Assembly (NCBI RefSeq): GCF_013141715.1
Contig: NZ_WHOA01000167.1
Coordinates: 1 to 36,243 of the forward strand
Direction: 5' to 3'
DNA length: 36,243 nt
From: Paenibacillus phytorum
GTDB taxonomy: Bacteria; Bacillota; Bacilli; Paenibacillales; NBRC-103111
In this document: positions 16,607-24,834 of the stretch, piece after piece
Layout: each line of letters starts with the position of its first letter
Numbering within the stretch: the first letter of the stretch is position 1
Notes under the pieces: model-generated
The model's database searches: none
The model's input: the letters and a program-made list of their open reading frames with translations, nothing else
Told to the model about the DNA's origin: nothing
Translations under genes and position numbers: made by a program

Positions 16607-18309
16607 GTTCGCTCCCCCCCCCTGTTAACCGGTAATGTAATTTTGACGACTGTTCCGCCATGATGCTCGCTTGATAAGTCTACCCCATACTTTTCGCCGT
16701 ATATGAGCTGCACTCTCCTATGGACATTATACAATCCGATATGGGAAGAATTGTTTATATTTCCATCCAGGATATGTTTGATTTTTTGCAATACTTTCGG
16801 TTCCATCCCCTCGCCATCATCATTAATGATTACGACCAGGGTATCCTCACTAATGGCCGCCTTAATCTGTACTGTCAAGGTTTGACGGTTTGCAAAGCCG
16901 TGCATGATTGCATTCTCTATGATCGGTTGAACAATGAGCTTGGGAACAATACAGTCCAAGGCGGCTTCATCCACATGGATCTCATAGTCGAATTTATTTC
17001 CAAATCGGTATTTTTGAATGAACAGGTAGTTCTTGGTATACTCGACATCGTCCCCCAGATTCACCTCCGTAATGGTGTTGTTGATACTGTATCTTAACAA
17101 GTTAGATAAAACGACGATCATCGTACTGGCGGAAGAAGGGTTCATTTTCACCATATAACGAATCGTTTCCAGCGTGTTGAACAGGAAGTGAGGATTAAAT
17201 TGAGATTCAAGCTGTTTAATTTCGGATAATACATTTTGTCGGGCCTTTTCCTTGTTCGCTTCAATCAAGTTCTTGATATCGCCAAGCATCTGATTGTAAG
17301 CTTCTGCAAAAACCTGAAACTCATCGTTGGTATTGACCTTGAGCTGGGTTTCCAAGTTACCGTTTTGAACATGCTCAATCGCCCTAATTATGTCATCAAT
17401 GACCTTGGTTTTACTGTCAGCAATTTTTCTCGCTGATAAGTAGGTTGTCAAGGTCAACATGCCAAAAAGCAAACTTAATAGCACGCCTGTCAAAATAAGC
17501 ATCGATCTAAAGTAACCAATAGAGGTGAGCGTATAAATACTAATTTCCGCATCGAGAATTTCCGTTCTCGTAACATATTGGCTGTCATCCTTCGATTCGA
17601 CAACGCCAGATTTGTCTCTGAAATTCACATCGATTTTCCCTAATTCGTTGACTAACAATTCATTCGTGCAAGCAATTACATACCCGAACTTGTCGGTTAT
17701 AACGACGCTCGTCGAGAAATTTTTGCTGATCAGGTTAACCAAGTCTCTTTTGTTAAAGTCGAAGGTGATATATCCGGCAACACGACCTTTAATTACAATC
17801 GCTTTACCCACTGTCAAGCTTGGACTGTCGGCAGTAAAAGCAGGCTGCCTAGCTAGAATGACCTTCTCTGGCATATCCAGCATTCTTCGAATCGGTCCCC
17901 ACATGAAATCAGCTTCGCCTTGAGCATATTCAGGGATATGATCCGAGCTTTGTATTAAAGGCTTCAGCTTATCGTTAAACACGAAGAAATTCCCTTTTGT
18001 TTCCATTTTATTTACAAAATCGTAAAATGAACTGTATAATTTACTGTTTGAAAAATTCAACTCTAGGTAATCCTGCATACCTCCATCTTTTGACAAATGA
18101 TCCGCTTGATTCTGGTAAGTACCTATAATGTTTCCTATTGTATCCGCTATTTGGACATTGTACTTATAGTTCCGTGAAACAATCGTCCTGTAAAGACTGG
18201 AAAACGAAAGTAAATAACTGGCTAAAGTAATAATGACGACCGGAATAATCGCATAAATGACAAACGATTTTCTAATACCTTCCCTATAATGCCTGAATTT
18301 TTTTGACAT
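16600..18309 (-). CDS. Sensor histidine kinase, YesM/LytS type
   Basis: A 569-residue membrane sensor. TM1 is at residues 15-40, an extracellular Cache-like sensor follows to about 265, TM2 is at about 268-290, then a HAMP region (about 292-345). The His_kinase domain has the phosphoacceptor motif QFNPHFLFNTLE (His374) and the ATPase domain has the N-box VQPIIENAIMHGFA, DDGEGM and HIGLYNVHRR. The start chosen is the ATG at 18309, behind AAAGGTGAGG; an ATG 33 bases further upstream has no ribosome binding site. It forms an operon with the response regulator. By analogy with YesM-like sensors it may sense an extracellular ligand, here perhaps the imported compound or its binding protein. Confidence 0.92.
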   Translation of the reverse strand: MSKKFRHYREGIRKSFVIYAIIPVVIITLASYLLSFSSLYRTIVSRNYKYNVQIADTIGNIIGTYQNQADHLSKDGGMQDYLELNFSNSKLYSSFYDFVNKMETKGNFFVFNDKLKPLIQSSDHIPEYAQGEADFMWGPIRRMLDMPEKVILARQPAFTADSPSLTVGKAIVIKGRVAGYITFDFNKRDLVNLISKNFSTSVVITDKFGYVIACTNELLVNELGKIDVNFRDKSGVVESKDDSQYVTRTEILDAEISIYTLTSIGYFRSMLILTGVLLSLLFGMLTLTTYLSARKIADSKTKVIDDIIRAIEHVQNGNLETQLKVNTNDEFQVFAEAYNQMLGDIKNLIEANKEKARQNVLSEIKQLESQFNPHFLFNTLETIRYMVKMNPSSASTMIVVLSNLLRYSINNTITEVNLGDDVEYTKNYLFIQKYRFGNKFDYEIHVDEAALDCIVPKLIVQPIIENAIMHGFANRQTLTVQIKAAISEDTLVVIINDDGEGMEPKVLQKIKHILDGNINNSSHIGLYNVHRRVQLIYGEKYGVDLSSEHHGGTVVKITLPVNRGGERTC

Positions 18310-18422
18310 TTCCTCACCTTTACATTTGATTGTCTTTTGCATATATTATCACATACATTCGGTTCAGCATGGAATTCATAATATCTTAATAAGTTTGCGT
18401 GATCTTAAAGCGTGTACTAAGC

Positions 18423-18478
18423 AAAAAAGGACTCAATCTTGGTTAGAATAGTATTCCATCCAAAGAGAGTTCCTTTTG
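18423..18478 (-). terminator. Terminator-like hairpin upstream of the kinase gene
   Basis: On the minus strand AAAAGGAACTC (right arm) pairs with GAGTCCTTTTTT (left arm) across a loop of about 30 bases, and the pairing continues through CTTTGG/CCAAGA. The stem ends in a U-rich run. It would stop read-through from the decayed genes to the right before the kinase promoter. Confidence 0.5.
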
Positions 18479-18559
18479 ACAATATGGGCTACTAGAGCTG
18501 TAAATCTCTTGAAGGATTACAACCCAATACCTTCTGTATATTAATGTATAATTGTTCAT

Positions 18560-18618
18560 TTCTCATTAATTATGATAATTCTTTTCTCTAATTATGAAAA
18601 TATTCTCAATAATTATGA
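18560..18618. repeat. Three iteron-like direct repeats
   Basis: The motif TTCTC(n)TAATTATGA occurs three times, ending at 18575, 18597 and 18618, that is at 22- and 21-base intervals. The surrounding stretch (18480-18760) has no gene I can support. The repeats resemble transposase-binding repeats at the end of an insertion element, perhaps IS21-like, but no matching transposase is present. Confidence 0.45.
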
Positions 18619-18760
18619 CACCTTGTATTTCTCGCGCAAGTCCCAGGTAATCGCAATTTGCTCACAATAATATTGCTTTTTTCTTTTTTGACCCATATTT
18701 AGTAATAATAGACATTCATTGGAGTGATAATATAGGTACCTGTCCCCTTCCAATGCGCAC

Positions 18761-19216
18761 TCAATCACGTTTAAAATTATTATCGATGGTATCAATCGTT
18801 TCAATCCCGTCCAGGACGACGGTTATGTTTGAAATATCCGAGCGGGAATATACCGCATTGCGCAGCTCCTTTTTTACGACATCACGAATGAGGCTTTGAT
18901 CAATTTCTTCCCTCGATTTCATTTTTATATAGTTGTTCATGTTCGTACTGTTTAATATTTTTAAAATGCTAATTTCAAAGTCGTTTACATAATATTCGAC
19001 ATGAGTGGTCACCTGCTCGATAATCTGCCAGCTAGACTGGCGGGATTCGCGCTCCAGGACATCGGCGGCACGCTGATAGGAGATGATACCGATAAAGCAC
19101 ATTGGAACAACCACAAGAAGGGCGGAGTACACAAGAAGTTTTGTAGCCAAACTTTGGTCCCGCAAAAAAATGATTTGGACGAATGCTTTTATGGCTTGTT
19201 TTGCGCAGATTTTCAT
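18761..19216 (-). pseudogene. Truncated YesM-like sensor kinase (N-terminal part only)
   Basis: Starts at an ATG behind AGAAGGTGA and reads about 140 residues of a sensor-kinase N-terminus: a basic entry, TM1 (LLVYSALLVVVPMCFIGII) and the beginning of a Cache-like extracellular domain. The frame then ends; the second TM, HAMP, HisKA and ATPase domains are missing. The sequence beyond about 18775 has unrelated composition and a GGTACCTGTCCCC string, which suggests that an insertion or deletion removed the rest. Confidence 0.75.
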
Positions 19217-19419
19217 GTTTCACCTTCTCTATAGGATAAAACGTTTGTAATGAATTATAGTTCAATCCTATTCCAAATACATGCAACAAATTTTTCACAT
19301 TTGGAATTATTTTATCCAATGAAAAACAATGAAAAAACCCTATGAAGAAATTTGCTTCGTATTGATACGCCGGTACTTTTCCTCATTAGTTAACCTGCCA
19401 ACAAGATCAAAAGCCTTCG

Positions 19420-19468
19420 AAAACGAAAACAGGATACCGAATAATACCGGCACCCTGTTTTCGTTTTT
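19420..19468. terminator. Bidirectional terminator-like hairpin
   Basis: AAAACGAAAACAGG (19420-19433) pairs with its inverse copy CCTGTTTTCGTTTT (19454-19467), with an inner CCG/CGG pair. T-runs are present on both strands. The gene it once served is gone: a kinase remnant lies to the left and a LysR remnant to the right. Confidence 0.6.
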
Positions 19469-19524
19469 ATAGATGTGTGTATCCAAGTTTTGCGGCCGCA
19501 TCTGCATTATCAATTTACCTGAAG

Positions 19525-20028
19525 TCACGCGGTGTTCTCCTTGCCACCCTTGCATTTACGATGTCACTCGGCTTGCAGTACGAGAATATGGATTATCTAA
19601 CCTTGTACTCGGAAACTTTTTGTCTGATCGTAAATCAGGATCACCCTCTGGCGAAACGAGAGAAAGTTCAAATTTCCGAGCTTTCTAGTGATTCTTTCGT
19701 ATTCATTGATCGAAATGAATCGCCCTACGTGTATGACTATTTGCTTGCCTTACTGACGAACAACGGTATATCGCCGAACATCGTTAGTCAACCGGAACGT
19801 ATTGACACCGTGTTGCTGCTGGTTGAAGCTGGAGTGGGAATCACGGTTATGCCGAAACATCTTATTGTATACGAAAATCCTGCCCTCCGTTTTTTGGAAA
19901 TTGAAGGTGGAAATGAAGATATCACGATTGATATCGTGGCAACCTGGAAAAAAACGAATTTAAATCCGACGATTTCTTTGTTTCTCAAGGAATTGAACAC
20001 GCTCAATTTCGAACAGATCGTTCCATAA
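19525..20028 (+). pseudogene. LysR-family regulator, C-terminal effector domain only
   Basis: From about 19525 to the stop at 20028 the frame reads the second half of a LysR substrate-binding domain. Recognisable parts are LYSETFCLIVNQDHPLAKRE, the strand ending in FVFIDRNE, and VEAGVGITVMPKHL. The N-terminal winged helix-turn-helix and the first subdomain (about 140 residues) are absent, and the upstream ATG at 19477 has no ribosome binding site. It is therefore a 5'-truncated remnant and not a functional regulator. Confidence 0.75.
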
Positions 20029-20038
20029 ACTAAAATAA

Positions 20039-20057
20039 GGGCTGAAATTTTCAGCCC
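20039..20057. terminator. Hairpin after the LysR remnant
   Basis: GGGCTGAAA pairs with TTTCAGCCC around one central base, 11 bases after the LysR stop. On the minus strand it is followed by a T-rich stretch (TTATTTTAGTTT), so it may also end the dioxygenase operon transcript coming from the right. Confidence 0.6.
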
Positions 20058-20229
20058 CTCCTTATCAAACAGTAAGAGGATATTCCCTCATACAGCTTTC
20101 CGATGTTCGTCAATCATAAGCATACGAAATTACAATAACGTTTTAAGTCCAATTTGTATGGCATTCTTAGAAGAAGGCACGTACATTCCGATCCAGTCAG
20201 ACGTCTCTACTTTTTCAAAAAGGATGGTA

Positions 20230-21000
20230 TCAATTGAATTGCCAGCAGCTTAAGCTTAAGTTGCCGAATTGATAGCTGCGGTGAATCAATCTCGCTTGAC
20301 GGTTCTTATCTCCCACTCCCATCGCAAGTAATAAAGGAATAAAATGTTCACTTGTCGGTACAGCCTCTCCGGCATAAGGAGCTAATTCCCTATAATTAAA
20401 AAGCGCATTTACATCCCAAGCCTCTAACTTGTTTTGCAGCCAATTATCAAACGATTCGGCCCATTCATCGTTACTTTCTCCCTGCCAATTTAACCTCCGC
20501 AAATTATGAACGGTTCCTCCGCTACCTATAATAAGAACATCCTGTTCTCTGAGCTCGGACAAAGCTTTACCGATTTGGTACTGCTGCTCATTCGTTAAAT
20601 TGCGGTTTGCGGATAGAGCGACCACAGGAATATCTGCATCGGGATAGATCAGCTTGAGGACAGCCCAAGCGCCGTGGTCAAGCCCTCTTTCTTCGTCTAA
20701 AGCACTCTGAATACCATGCTTAGCAAATAACGAAACGATTTGTTCGCTTATCGAATGCTCCCCTTTAGCCGGATAGGTCAACTGGTAAAGCTCATTTTGA
20801 AAACCAGAGAAATCGTAAATCGTACTGTACGTTTCGACTGCGCTAATAGTCTGTATCGATTGCTCCCAATGTGCGGAAAATAGCACAATCGCTTTAGGCT
20901 TAGGTATAGTTTCTGCAAAATGTTTGAGAAAATCCGTATATGCATTCTGTTCAAGGACAATCGAAGGCGCACCATGCGCAAAAAAATAGGAAGGTATCAT
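20230..21000 (-). CDS. DODA-type extradiol ring-cleavage dioxygenase (class III, YgiD-like)
   Basis: A 256-residue cytoplasmic enzyme of the LigB/DODA family, which opens catechol rings between or next to hydroxyls with Zn or Fe. Conserved ligands and active-site His are visible: His9 in FFAHGAPS, His44 in FSAHWE, His165 in GSGGTVHNL and His219 in SEHFIPLLLAMG. Length is normal for the family. It overlaps the esterase gene by four bases (ATGA) and is last in a DoxX-esterase-dioxygenase operon. The last dozen residues differ from the usual ending, and a short downstream open stretch (20130-20210) may be a remnant of another gene. Context suggests removal of catechols or quinones and not growth on them. 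Confidence 0.88.
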   Translation of the reverse strand: MIPSYFFAHGAPSIVLEQNAYTDFLKHFAETIPKPKAIVLFSAHWEQSIQTISAVETYSTIYDFSGFQNELYQLTYPAKGEHSISEQIVSLFAKHGIQSALDEERGLDHGAWAVLKLIYPDADIPVVALSANRNLTNEQQYQIGKALSELREQDVLIIGSGGTVHNLRRLNWQGESNDEWAESFDNWLQNKLEAWDVNALFNYRELAPYAGEAVPTSEHFIPLLLAMGVGDKNRQARLIHRSYQFGNLSLSCWQFN

Positions 21001-21668
21001 ATGTTCATTCGCTCCTTGCTTGAAAGCATATCAGCATCTTTAATTAGCCAATTTACAAAATCCCGTTGATTCTCCTCAGAGACACCATGATCAGATTGAT
21101 ACGTTTTAAACGTCAAGTAAGGTGTTTTCCCTTCAAAATAAGCTACCGTTTCATGGCCTATCCGAATCGGGAAAACAGAATCGAATTCCCCATGGGAAAT
21201 AAACACCGATACATCCTTTACACTTTTCAGAGGATACTCTGTTTTCACAAAATCAGGCACGTACCCGTTTAACGCCACGATTCCCTTTAACTGATCTCCC
21301 ATCGCTAGCGCAAGCGACATGGATAAAATCGCACCTTGGCTAAAGCCGAGTAAATAACGCTTACCCGAGTCAATCGGGTACTTCTCTGTTGCATAATGGA
21401 TGAATGATTGCAGCTGATCAATGGCTTGGTCGAACATCTCCCGAATAGGATTACCTAAACTTTTCAACTCGTAATATTGAAATCCTGCTCCTAATGTCAG
21501 ATTACCGCGGATACCAACAATAATAAATTCATCGGAGATTGGCTCCACCAAACCAAACATGTTTTTCTCGTTTGACCCTTTTCCATGAAGTGTGAAGATT
21601 GTCGGGTATTTCTTGTCCGGGTCCATATGAGACGGCAGTTGAATGTCATAGTGGTAAGTCAAGTTCAT
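20997..21668 (-). CDS. Carboxylesterase/phospholipase-family alpha/beta hydrolase (MhqD-like)
   Basis: A 223-residue cytoplasmic alpha/beta hydrolase. The oxyanion-hole strand is TIFTLHGKGSNEKNMF, the nucleophile elbow GFSQG has Ser110, and the remaining catalytic residues are probably Asp163 (HGEFDSVFP) and His194 (SDHGVS). The closest well-known relative is B. subtilis MhqD, which belongs to the MhqR quinone-stress regulon and is encoded next to a ring-cleaving dioxygenase. Here it stands between DoxX and a dioxygenase, with 20 bases to the former and a four-base overlap with the latter. The substrate is unknown. Confidence 0.85.
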   Translation of the reverse strand: MNLTYHYDIQLPSHMDPDKKYPTIFTLHGKGSNEKNMFGLVEPISDEFIIVGIRGNLTLGAGFQYYELKSLGNPIREMFDQAIDQLQSFIHYATEKYPIDSGKRYLLGFSQGAILSMSLALAMGDQLKGIVALNGYVPDFVKTEYPLKSVKDVSVFISHGEFDSVFPIRIGHETVAYFEGKTPYLTFKTYQSDHGVSEENQRDFVNWLIKDADMLSSKERMNI

Positions 21669-21688
21669 AAGGACCGTCCTCCTTTGAG

Positions 21689-22093
21689 TTATGCGCTGCG
21701 TTTTCTAAACCATACGTGATCAATTGATAGATATGCAGTTTCAGAAACTACCAAATACAACGCTACTAAAATTAACCCCAGATCAAACTCATAACCTGCC
21801 ATCTGACTATTTCCAAGCAATCCAACGGAGAGTTTCATCGTAAAGATCGCGCCAATGAGCATAATAACAAACATAGCCGATACATAACGGGTAAAGAGGC
21901 CCACAATTAGCAAAATACCTCCAAAGAGCTCCAGCACTGCCACGACATAACCCAAATATCCGGGAATGCCCATGGAGCTGAACCAAGCCGCAACATTACC
22001 TAGTCCCATTTGTATTTTACTGATTCCGTGAGCTAGAAATATTATTCCCAACACCACACGCATTATAGTCGATACCACTGTTACTTTCGTCAT
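21689..22093 (-). CDS. DoxX-family membrane protein (MhqP-like)
   Basis: A 134-residue protein with four predicted membrane helices and the DoxX signature region (LGIIFLAHGISKIQMGLGNVAAWF, then ELFGGILLIVGLFTR). The start follows GGAGAGGG. It is the first gene of the operon with the esterase and dioxygenase, and divergent from the XRE-cupin regulator. B. subtilis MhqP, also a DoxX protein, is induced by quinones and catechol together with dioxygenases, which supports a detoxification role. The biochemical function of DoxX proteins is poorly defined. Confidence 0.88.
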   Translation of the reverse strand: MTKVTVVSTIMRVVLGIIFLAHGISKIQMGLGNVAAWFSSMGIPGYLGYVVAVLELFGGILLIVGLFTRYVSAMFVIMLIGAIFTMKLSVGLLGNSQMAGYEFDLGLILVALYLVVSETAYLSIDHVWFRKRSA

Positions 22094-22243
22094 TTTCTTC
22101 CCTCTCCAATCTTTTATAAGTTATAGAGATATTTATTTGTTATATATAATATATTTCGAAACACTCTGGAATGTCAACAGAAATATTGTTATTATTAATT
22201 TATATTTAGTATTACAAATATTTTGGTGTGGAGTGAACAATAG
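22094..22243. promoter_or_regulatory. Divergent promoter region, DoxX operon versus XRE-cupin regulator
   Basis: A 150-base AT-rich spacer between two divergent starts. It contains palindromic AT sequences (TTATATATAATATA at about 22140-22153 and an inverted repeat around 22188) that could bind the XRE-cupin regulator. Exact -35 and -10 hexamers cannot be assigned with confidence because of the AT-richness. Confidence 0.45.
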
Positions 22244-22795
22244 ATGAATATAGGCCTTAACATACGAACAATCCGCAAACGAAAAAACGTCACCATCGCT
22301 CAAATATGCGAAGAAACCGGCTTATCCCAAGGCTTCATGAGCCAGATCGAAACGAATAAGACCTCGCCGTCCATTGCAACATTGGAAAATATAGCGAAGG
22401 CTTTAAAGGTACCTTTGGCTTATTTACTCCTGCAAAAAGAGGAACGCATAAATATAGTACGTAAAGAGGAAAGAAGGATCACGACAAGCGGGGTTGAACA
22501 ATTAAAAGTGGAGCACCTGAGTTCTACAAAGAACGTAAGAATGATGATCGTCGAGATTCCTCCCGGATCATCGACAGGCACTGTTCCGCATGCGCATGAG
22601 GGTGAAGAGGTTCATTTAGTCATGAAAGGGACAATCTACGCTGAGCAAGGTGAGGATACGGCTGAATTTAAAGAAGGCGACTCTTTCAGTTGGAATGCCT
22701 GTACGCCTCATTTAGTAAGAAATATAAGCGAGGAAACTGCAATAGTACTCATATCCATCTATACGGAAAGCGAGTATGCAGTGGAATTCCTATGA
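22244..22795 (+). CDS. XRE-HTH plus cupin transcriptional regulator
   Basis: A 183-residue regulator. Residues 5-60 form the XRE-type helix-turn-helix (VTIAQICEETGLSQGFMSQI, then SPSIATLENIAKAL). Residues 100-180 form a small cupin with the metal-binding pattern PHAHEGEEVHLVMKG and the second His in CTPHLVRN. This architecture is that of PuuR/SutR-like regulators, in which the cupin senses a small molecule. A GTGGAG precedes the start. It is divergent from the DoxX-esterase-dioxygenase operon and probably controls it. The expected MarR-type MhqR is not seen here, so regulation differs from B. subtilis. Confidence 0.9.
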   Translation: MNIGLNIRTIRKRKNVTIAQICEETGLSQGFMSQIETNKTSPSIATLENIAKALKVPLAYLLLQKEERINIVRKEERRITTSGVEQLKVEHLSSTKNVRMMIVEIPPGSSTGTVPHAHEGEEVHLVMKGTIYAEQGEDTAEFKEGDSFSWNACTPHLVRNISEETAIVLISIYTESEYAVEFL

Positions 22796-22867
22796 TCTCG
22801 GAAATAGCAGCTGCATCTCCTGAAGATGCCGTCTTAACCCCTTCAATAGTAGCAATGCATCCATCCC

Positions 22868-23508
22868 ATGGTTCGTACAGCAGCTCAAACAGACAGTGTA
22901 ATTTTCGGAGAAGAAGGTATTGCCTCAGCGGATAAACAAGGACTTGCTATTATTGTTATGGGTACGCTTGATCCTTCTGTTATGAAAGAGTTAGAAGAAA
23001 AAGTGGAAGAGAAAGGCTTCTATTTAGTCGATGCTCCTGTAAGTGGTGGTTTATCTGGAGCTGAAGCTGCTACATTATCAATAATGACTGCCGGTAAAGA
23101 AGAAGTAGTTCAAAAATGTCTACCTTACTTCCAAGCGATGGGGAAAAAATTTTAAATTTTGGCAACCAATGTGGATTAGCACAAGTGGCAAAGCTCTCAA
23201 ATAATTTAGTTCTTGGTATCAATATCATAGGTGTTACAGAAGCACTTAAATTTGGACGAAAAAATGGCCTACCTGCCGACGAAATTTTAAAACTTTTAAG
23301 CGTAAGTACTGGCGATAGCTGGGTAGTCAATAATTGGGATGCAGTGAAAAAATACAGACCGGAGGCCACTCTAGGCAATGTATACAAGGATTTAACTGCT
23401 GTTATAAGGGAATGTTCAAAAAAACAATTGTCTTTACCATTTGGAGGTCTAGCTCTTCATCTATTAATAGATTCAATGGATGCAATGAATAGAGATTTTG
23501 ATATGTAA
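22868..23508 (+). pseudogene. 3-hydroxyisobutyrate dehydrogenase/GarR-family gene, truncated and frameshifted
   Basis: The sequence encodes most of a beta-hydroxyacid dehydrogenase. The first frame has IVMGTLDPSVMKELEE and the substrate-binding signature LVDAPVSGGLSGAEAATL. After a frameshift near 23145-23150 the second frame supplies NFGNQCGLAQVAKLSNNLVL, with the catalytic Lys region, and the C-terminal helices. Six A stand where seven would keep the frame (GKKILNFG), so a single-base loss in an A-run explains the break. The N-terminal Rossmann GxGxxG part is absent. Both defects together indicate a pseudogene. Confidence 0.85.
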
Positions 23509-23522
23509 TAAATAAGTCGATA

Positions 23523-23546
23523 AGGTAACCTAGTACTAGGCTACCT
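23523..23546 (+). terminator. Hairpin after the dehydrogenase pseudogene
   Basis: AGGTAACCTA pairs with TAGGCTACCT with one mismatch, 15 bases after the stop codon. A moderately T-rich stretch follows. It is probably the original terminator of the decayed dehydrogenase gene. Confidence 0.5.
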
Positions 23547-23589
23547 CTATCAACTTTTAAAAAAAGGATAGCACATATTACTTGATTGA

Positions 23590-23995
23590 TTGTGCATAAA
23601 AAAGAGAGAATTACGGATTTCACAAGATCAAGACACAAGAGTAGGCCACAAAAATGCGGATTCCTCGTTTTTCGGATACAAGACGCATCTGGCTATGAGT
23701 GAAGAACGCATTATCACCGCTGCTACCATTACGACTGGGAAAAAAAACTTGATCGAAAAAAGCAAGGCCGCTGGTATGAGGATTGACACCGTGATTGTGG
23801 ACACCGCGTACTCAGAAAAAAAAAACATTAAGTACACTAAGAAGAACGAAATTCAACTCGTTGAAAAAGCACGGACAGGAAAAAAGGGAGAAAGCAAAAA
23901 CCAAAAGACGACCTACTCTTTCGACATCGAAAAATGCAAGCGATGCCCGATAAAAGGAAGGTTGCTATAAAGAAGGCGCGGCGAGTAAGACATAA
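23590..23995 (+). pseudogene. IS1182-family transposase remnant
   Basis: The frame carries the central DDE-transposase region typical of IS1182 relatives: DTRVGHKNADSSFFGYKTHL, AMSEERIITAATITTGKK, VIVDTAYSEKKN and the Cys cluster CKRCPIKG. There is a deletion after TTGKK and a frameshift near 23958, after which CYKEGAASKT continues in the next frame to a stop at 23995. The N-terminal third and the C-terminal domain are missing, so the element cannot transpose. Confidence 0.8.
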
Positions 23996-24052
23996 AGACA
24001 TATATTAAAGTTAGCTGTTTAAAAACCAGCAAAAAAAGGTGCATTTAAATTT

Positions 24053-24099
24053 AAAAAAGCGTCTCCTTCCACTCGAAAGATGGAAAAGAGACGTTTTTT
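24053..24099. terminator. Strong bidirectional intrinsic terminator
   Basis: AAAAAAGCGTCTCCTTCCA pairs with TGGAAAAGAGACGTTTTTT around a short CTCGAAAGA loop. T-runs on both strands make it functional in either direction. It follows the IS1182 remnant. Confidence 0.8.
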
Positions 24100-24190
24100 A
24101 TTTATTAAATTTTGAAATTCTAAAAATATGAAAGTTCTTCAGTGGCTTCGTGCATCACAGGAATAATGTGATGTTTCATAAATAACTATA

Positions 24191-24223
24191 AAACGGAGCC
24201 CGCAAACCCGCGGTACTCCGTTT
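24191..24223. terminator. Terminator-like hairpin
   Basis: AAACGGAG and CTCCGTTT form the outer stem, with GC/GC pairing inside. T-rich sequence follows on the plus strand (TTTATTTGTTT). No intact gene lies upstream on either strand. Confidence 0.55.
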
Positions 24224-24363
24224 ATTTGTTTCATAATTAAAAGCAGTTTGCCTTTTACAGTTTCCCGATAGATCCACTGTTTCAAAATTTTTAGCAAAAA
24301 AAATCTGCACTTATACATGATTTGCATAAATATTCATACATTTTCAAACAAGAAACCAATGGA

Positions 24364-24510
24364 CATCGAAATTTCTATGTAGATCACTATATTAACTACT
24401 ATAATTACGAACGCATCAAGTCAAAGCTAAAAGGCATGAGCCCGGTACCGTATCGAACTCATGCCTTACAGGCTGCATAACGTTAATGTCCAACTATCGG
24501 GGTCACTTCA
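24364..24510 (+). mobile_element. IS3-family (IS150-like) remnant: transposase tail and right end
   Basis: From 24364 the frame reads the last 38 codons of an IS3-family OrfB: the residues YVDHYINYYNYERIKSKLKG followed by MSPVPYRTHALQAA and a stop at 24478-24480. This is the characteristic C-terminus of the group. Just downstream, TTAATGTCCAACTATCGGGGTCACTTCA (24483-24510) matches the style of an IS150-group right inverted repeat ending in TCA. OrfA, the catalytic core and the left end are missing. Confidence 0.8.
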
Positions 24511-24581
24511 CTAATGAGAGTGGGGTTATTTTTTATTAGCATTTATACTTATTTTGAATTCTATTCCTAACTATTTGAAAG

Positions 24582-24629
24582 CGTTGCATGTTGTTCACAA
24601 CCTATTGAGGTTGTGAACAACATGCAACG
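24582..24629. repeat. Perfect 22-base inverted repeat
   Basis: The arms 24582-24603 and 24608-24629 are exact inverse copies around a four-base ATTG loop (core GTTGTTCACAAC). A further outer pair, CTATTTGAA (24571-24579) and TTCAAATAG (24638-24646), flanks it. There is no U-tract directly after the inner stem. It lies between an IS3 end and a small zinc-ribbon ORF. Confidence 0.8.
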
Positions 24630-24638
24630 TAAATTCCT

Positions 24639-24818
24639 TCAAATAGTACTACGTCTGATTGATGAAGCAGGCCAATCGTAATTAAGACTATAGAGAGAAC
24701 TCTGTGCTGAACAGCACGGTAGGCGGACTTGTAGATTTTCAAATGATGTCTTCCAGGCCGTGTCCATTGCTTTGCCCCACCAATCTAAATCAATTGATTC
24801 TTTACAACTGGGACACAT
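24639..24818 (-). CDS. Zinc-ribbon-like small protein, possibly degraded
   Basis: A 59-residue frame begins MCPSCKESIDLDWWGKAMD, followed by LPCCSAQSSL and YDWPASS near the end. The CxxC plus CC pair suggests a zinc ribbon, and the Trp-Gly and Tyr-Asp-Trp-Pro-Ala strings resemble small uncharacterised Bacillota proteins. No ribosome binding site precedes the ATG, because the T-tail of a terminator lies directly upstream. The gene has therefore probably lost its 5' end or its promoter. Its stop lies in the outer arm of the inverted repeat. Confidence 0.45.
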   Translation of the reverse strand: MCPSCKESIDLDWWGKAMDTAWKTSFENLQVRLPCCSAQSSLYSLNYDWPASSIRRSTI

Positions 24819-24834
24819 TACATCTGCAAAAATG

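Larger units (their letters stand above)
23996..24363. other. AT-rich debris with two terminator-like hairpins
   Basis: No gene can be supported here. The interval holds the two hairpins listed separately. A short minus-strand open stretch (24139-24327) could be the tail of another transposase, but I cannot assign it. Confidence 0.4.

Noticed and set aside
20130..20210. C-terminal-like minus-strand peptide after the dioxygenase gene
   Set aside because: About 27 readable residues ending in a stop look protein-like, but I cannot assign a family, so no gene is called.
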